Positions 35,805-38,542 of a stretch of DNA of 38,542 nt are shown here, one piece after another. The notes beneath the pieces were generated by a model. It saw nothing but the letters and a program-made list of their open reading frames with translations, was not told the DNA's origin and ran no database searches. A program made the position numbers and the translations under genes. Position 1 is the stretch's first letter. Each line of letters starts with the position of its first letter. The DNA is from JBOGWP01 sp050693875 (GTDB lineage: Bacteria > Actinomycetota > CADDZG01 > JAHWKV01 > JBOGWP01): NCBI GenBank assembly GCA_050693875.1, contig JBOGWP010000045.1:1-38542 (forward strand), read 5' to 3'.

Positions 35805-36166
35805 AGCGAGGAGGGGTGCCCGTGACGGATCCCAAGATCGATCCCGAGTTGGCGGAGGAGCTCTCGGCGGCCCGTGCGACTCGGCCGGCCGACCATCCGA
35901 TCGAGGTGATCGTAGAGGTAGCCGGGGAGGCGGAGGCGCCGCCGGGCGACGACCGGGCAGCGGCGCTCGCCGAGATGGAGCGAACGCTCGGGGCTCTGCA
36001 GGGGAGGCTGGTGGCCCGGCTCGAGCAGCTGGGCGCCCAAGTCCAGCGGTCCGCACTGGCCAATGTGCTGTTCACGGCGCTCACGCCGGATCAGATCACC
36101 GAGGTTGCCGCCCATCCGGACGTCAAGGCGATCCGGGCGAACCGGGAGCAGCAGGTCACGACCTAG
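35801..36166 (+). CDS. Stand-alone homologue of the S8 protease prodomain
   Basis: The 121-residue product aligns along residues 34-120 with residues 37-126 of the S8 protease encoded 376 bp upstream. The shared blocks are EVIVEV/EVTISH, then an acidic spacer, DRAAALAEMERTL/DRRAALNELARRI, LVARLEQLGAQVQ/IVAKLGEIGAEAR, ALTPDQITEVAAHPDVKAIR/TLTPAQLAQIAELDEVKIIR, and a final VTT in both. No protease domain follows. S8 prodomains fold the enzyme and inhibit it, so a free copy is likely an inhibitor or chaperone acting in trans. It has no signal peptide. ATG overlaps the preceding stop. Confidence 0.8.
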   Translation: MKRGGVPVTDPKIDPELAEELSAARATRPADHPIEVIVEVAGEAEAPPGDDRAAALAEMERTLGALQGRLVARLEQLGAQVQRSALANVLFTALTPDQITEVAAHPDVKAIRANREQQVTT

Positions 36167-36222
36167 CGCGCACCAGCACCCGGCGCGCGCGGTGGTAGCA
36201 AGCGTCAGGAACAGGGGCGGAG

Positions 36223-36483
36223 ATGGCCGGGCGAGGCGCACGGATGGTTGCACGCCTCACTCCCACCGCGTCGACGAGCACCGACCGGCTGCTGGACATG
36301 CCGTTGGAGCTGGACGTGTGGGAACGCCGTGCTGAGGAGCTCATTGTGGCGGCGTCCGAAGGACAGCTCGCCGAGCTCGAGCGCCGCGGCCTCGCCTTCG
36401 TCCAGCGGTTGAGCACCGTGGAGGACTACGTGGGCCGCGCCGAGGAGCAGGCGCGCGCCGAAGACCATAGGGGGATCGAATGA
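36223..36483 (+). CDS. Stand-alone homologue of the M14 carboxypeptidase propeptide
   Basis: The 86-residue product aligns over residues 18-70 with residues 8-66 of the carboxypeptidase encoded immediately downstream. The matching pieces are STSTDRLLDMPLELDVWERR versus LARLLELPLGLDVWEVK, the Glu/Ala-rich middle, LAELERRGLAFVQRL versus LDRLKGLGFQVEQL, and a TVEDYV/TTDAFL end. No enzymatic domain follows; the chain ends in a charged helix (GRAEEQARAEDHRGIE). M14 propeptides cap the active site, so this is a candidate trans-acting inhibitor or folding factor. ATG 36244 is an alternative start. The stop overlaps the carboxypeptidase ATG (ATGA). Confidence 0.78.
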   Translation: MAGRGARMVARLTPTASTSTDRLLDMPLELDVWERRAEELIVAASEGQLAELERRGLAFVQRLSTVEDYVGRAEEQARAEDHRGIE

Positions 36484-37607
36484 ACATCATCGTACGGGTC
36501 ACGTCGACAGACCCCGGCCGGGGGCTGGCGCGGCTGCTCGAGCTCCCGCTCGGCCTGGACGTCTGGGAGGTCAAGCCCGACTACGCAGTGCTCCGAGCGG
36601 CGGAAGCCTCACTCGATCGCCTGAAAGGGCTGGGCTTCCAGGTCGAGCAGCTCGACACGACCGACGCCTTTCTCAGGAGCTTCGTCACGGCCGACGCGAC
36701 TGAGGGCTATCACTCGGCGCAGTCGCTCGAGGACGATCTTCGGGGGCTGGCCAGCAGCCGCCCCGAGATCGCCGAGTTGCATGAGATCGGATGGAGCGTC
36801 GAGAACCGGCCGATCTGGGCCTTGCGCCTCGGGGAGCGCCGGGGGAGCAGCCGCAAATTGCTCTTCATGGGCTGCCACCACGCTCGTGAGTGGATCGCGG
36901 TGGAGGTTCCATATCTGCTCGCCGAGCACATCGTGAAGAACGCTGACTCGAATCCGGTCGCTCGCTGGCTCTCCCGCGGCGAGCTGTGGGTAGTGCCGAT
37001 GGTCAATCCCGATGGCCACGAGTTCTCTCGGACGACGAACCGCCTGTGGCGCAAGAACCGGCGCCCGAACCCGGATGGCACGATCGGCGTCGACCCGAAC
37101 CGCAATTACGGATACATGTGGGGCACGCTCAACATCGCCACCTCCAGCCACGTCCCCGGGGACGAGACGTATGTGGGGCCCAGGGCGTTCTCCGAGCCCG
37201 AGACGCGGGCGGTCCGCGATCTCGTCGGGCGGGAGATCTTCCAGGGCGTGGTGACCTACCACAGCTACTCGCAGCTGATCCTCTGGCCGTGGGGCTACAC
37301 CCAGCAGCCGATTCCCGATGCCACCGACCGCCGGGGGATGGAGCGGCTCGGCCAGCGGATGCACCGGGAGATCAAGGCCGTCCACGGGAAGGTCTACACC
37401 CCCCAGAAGTCCTCGCAGCTCTATCTCACGGCCGGCGACACCACCGACTGGACCTACGGGAGCTACGGCAGCCCGTCGTTCACCATCGAGCTGCGCCCGG
37501 CCACGGCGGCCGAGGGGGGCTTCATCCTTCCGGCGTCGCAGATCCAGCCGACCTGGGATGAGAACCTGCCCGCGGTAGAGGCGTTCGTGCAGGCGACGCT
37601 TCGCTGA
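36480..37607 (+). CDS. M14 zinc carboxypeptidase with N-terminal propeptide, no signal peptide
   Basis: The 375-residue product has a carboxypeptidase-A-type catalytic domain: zinc ligands His134 and Glu137 (CHHAREWIAVE) and His261 (TYHSYSQLILWPWG), substrate Arg208 (VDPNRNYGYMW) and catalytic Glu337 (FTIELRP). Residues 1-70 form the propeptide-like part (LGLDVWEVKPDYAVL). There is no secretion signal, unusual for this enzyme class. It would remove C-terminal residues from peptides, for example those released by the S8 protease of the same operon. It is translationally coupled to the detached propeptide upstream. Confidence 0.93.
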   Translation: MNIIVRVTSTDPGRGLARLLELPLGLDVWEVKPDYAVLRAAEASLDRLKGLGFQVEQLDTTDAFLRSFVTADATEGYHSAQSLEDDLRGLASSRPEIAELHEIGWSVENRPIWALRLGERRGSSRKLLFMGCHHAREWIAVEVPYLLAEHIVKNADSNPVARWLSRGELWVVPMVNPDGHEFSRTTNRLWRKNRRPNPDGTIGVDPNRNYGYMWGTLNIATSSHVPGDETYVGPRAFSEPETRAVRDLVGREIFQGVVTYHSYSQLILWPWGYTQQPIPDATDRRGMERLGQRMHREIKAVHGKVYTPQKSSQLYLTAGDTTDWTYGSYGSPSFTIELRPATAAEGGFILPASQIQPTWDENLPAVEAFVQATLR

Positions 37608-37836
37608 TGGGGGAGCTACACCGGCGCCACGTCGGTGGTTCAGAGGATGACCTGCTCGCCGTGGAACTTCGTGGCGGCCTGCTGATGGATTCATACGTTC
37701 AGGCGGTGACATGCGGTAGTTGCTTGTGGTGCGCAGCGTCAGTCGGGCCCCTGCGAAACTGGTCGCTACCGGCGGACAACGTCCTAGCGGACCGAGGCAG
37801 TCACTCAATTGATCGCCGGCTTTGTGGTGTCTCCGG
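37608..37836. other. Spacer after the protease operon
   Basis: I see no gene, RNA or clear terminator here on either strand. Plus-strand open frames have mixed third positions and overlap the minus-strand pseudogene. Confidence 0.45.
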
Positions 37837-38201
37837 TTACGACCCATCAAAGGGATGGTCCACGACGAGCAACCAGCGGCCGTCGGGGCTGGCAGCGCAG
37901 AAGGTCGGCGCTGGTGCCCCGCACCTTGCCGTCAGGGCCGGTGCCGTTGAATCGCCAGGAAGCGCTCGCGAGCGCTACGTCTCCGACCTGTATGCAGTAG
38001 CGCGTCCGGGCGGTCATCTTGCCCACGGTCTGGAACTGACGCGGTGCCTCACCGATGGCCGGCAGGCAGACGCCAGCTGGTCCGGCTGAGGAACGAGGGT
38101 AGCGTCAGGCTGGTAGAGGCTCACGATCAACTGGGGTCTCCGACGTTGAACGCCTCAACGAACCTCCCATGGGACTCTTCCGGCCTTCCCTGCTTCACCA
38201 T
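37837..38201 (-). pseudogene. SnoaL/DUF4440-like (NTF2 fold) protein, multiply frameshifted
   Basis: On the minus strand an ATG at 38201, with AGGAGG about seven bases upstream, starts a broken reading that joins RFVEAFNVGD, then LIVSLYQPDATLVPQPDQLA, then KMTARTRYCIQVGDVALASA with SWRFNGTGPDGK, and finally QPDGRWLLVVDHPFDGS before TAA. This is the usual sequence order of small actinobacterial DUF4440/SnoaL-like proteins of about 125 residues. At least three frame changes are needed (near 38130, 38060 and 37890, the last at a CCCC run), so the gene is inactive as read. The original function is unknown. Confidence 0.7.
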
Positions 38202-38542
38202 TACAGCCTCCTCGTATGTTCAGTCCGTGAACCTTGCCGTCACCGATGTCGACCGAAATGAAGCGAAGTTCCTCCCGTTGTGGTGGGAGGAGACGACCCG
38301 AGAGGAACTGCGCCGACCGGTTAGTTGGGCTGGACGGGCGGCTGGACGGGTGACGACTGCGCCTCCTTGTGGCTCGACCACTTTGAAAGAGCGTCGACCC
38401 GTACCCCGGTCGCAAGACCGCAGACACGCAGGCTGCCCCCCCGAGATGTCGGCGAGATGGCCCCGGCGTCGCAGCGCGCCGAGGCGATCCCGCGCCTTCC
38501 CACGGCTCGACGGTGAGGTCTCATCACGAGGCAGCGGCGCGC
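38202..38542. other. Right-end region without a supportable gene
   Basis: Short open frames occur on both strands but none has a recognisable family or consistent codon bias. An 11-bp near-tandem repeat (GGCTGGACGGG at 38328-38338 and 38340-38350) is the only structure I see. Part of a gene running off the right edge cannot be excluded. Confidence 0.4.

Noticed and set aside
37607..38089. Plus-strand 160-codon open frame after the carboxypeptidase
   Set aside because: It runs antisense to the SnoaL-like pseudogene, whose conserved blocks are on the minus strand.

Overview
The window is GC-rich DNA with strong third-position G/C bias. It fits an actinobacterium (Actinomycetota): it has a GlnR-like OmpR-family regulator beside a class I glutamine synthetase, several starts that look leaderless, actinobacterial-type lipid and cofactor genes, and what look like the end repeats of an IS21-like element. 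The exact lineage cannot be read from the sequence.

Positions 1-25529 form a surface-polysaccharide region. The left edge holds three 21-bp repeats that resemble an insertion-sequence end. A 39-bp sequence at 194-232 recurs exactly, in inverted orientation, at 25491-25529, so the two copies bracket the whole region. Between them lie a short pyruvate-kinase-like protein, six divergent sulfotransferases, two GT4 glycosyltransferases, a lipoprotein of glycoside-hydrolase type, a Wzz-like chain-length protein, an O-antigen ligase/polymerase, a Wzx-like flippase, a secreted beta-propeller protein, a Na/Pi-cotransporter-like protein, and GlmS and GlmM for amino-sugar supply. Two stand-alone Clp N-domain proteins and a decayed metallophosphoesterase are also present. 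The most economical reading is a Wzx/Wzy-type pathway for a heavily sulfated, amino-sugar-containing glycan. No initiating sugar-phosphate transferase and no sulfate-activation genes are visible.

Positions 25530-26920 are decayed: a multiply frameshifted member of an uncharacterised family, abutting the 3' end of a zinc-finger anti-sigma factor gene. Positions 26950-31600 (minus strand) carry PduO-type cobalamin adenosyltransferase, Mrp, a CdsA-like membrane protein, a diacylglycerol-kinase-like enzyme, a MoaD-like protein with an unusual tail, and a frameshifted alpha/beta hydrolase. A GlnR-like regulator and glnA run divergently on the plus strand.

The most novel part is the compact plus-strand operon 34142-37607. 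It encodes a subtilisin-like (S8) protease, a small unknown protein, a stand-alone protein homologous to the S8 protease's own prodomain, a stand-alone protein homologous to the propeptide of the neighbouring carboxypeptidase, and that M14 zinc carboxypeptidase. None of the five has a recognisable signal peptide. This looks like two proteases, each paired with a detached copy of its own prodomain. The right end (37608-38542) holds a frameshifted SnoaL/DUF4440-like gene on the minus strand and no other gene I can support.
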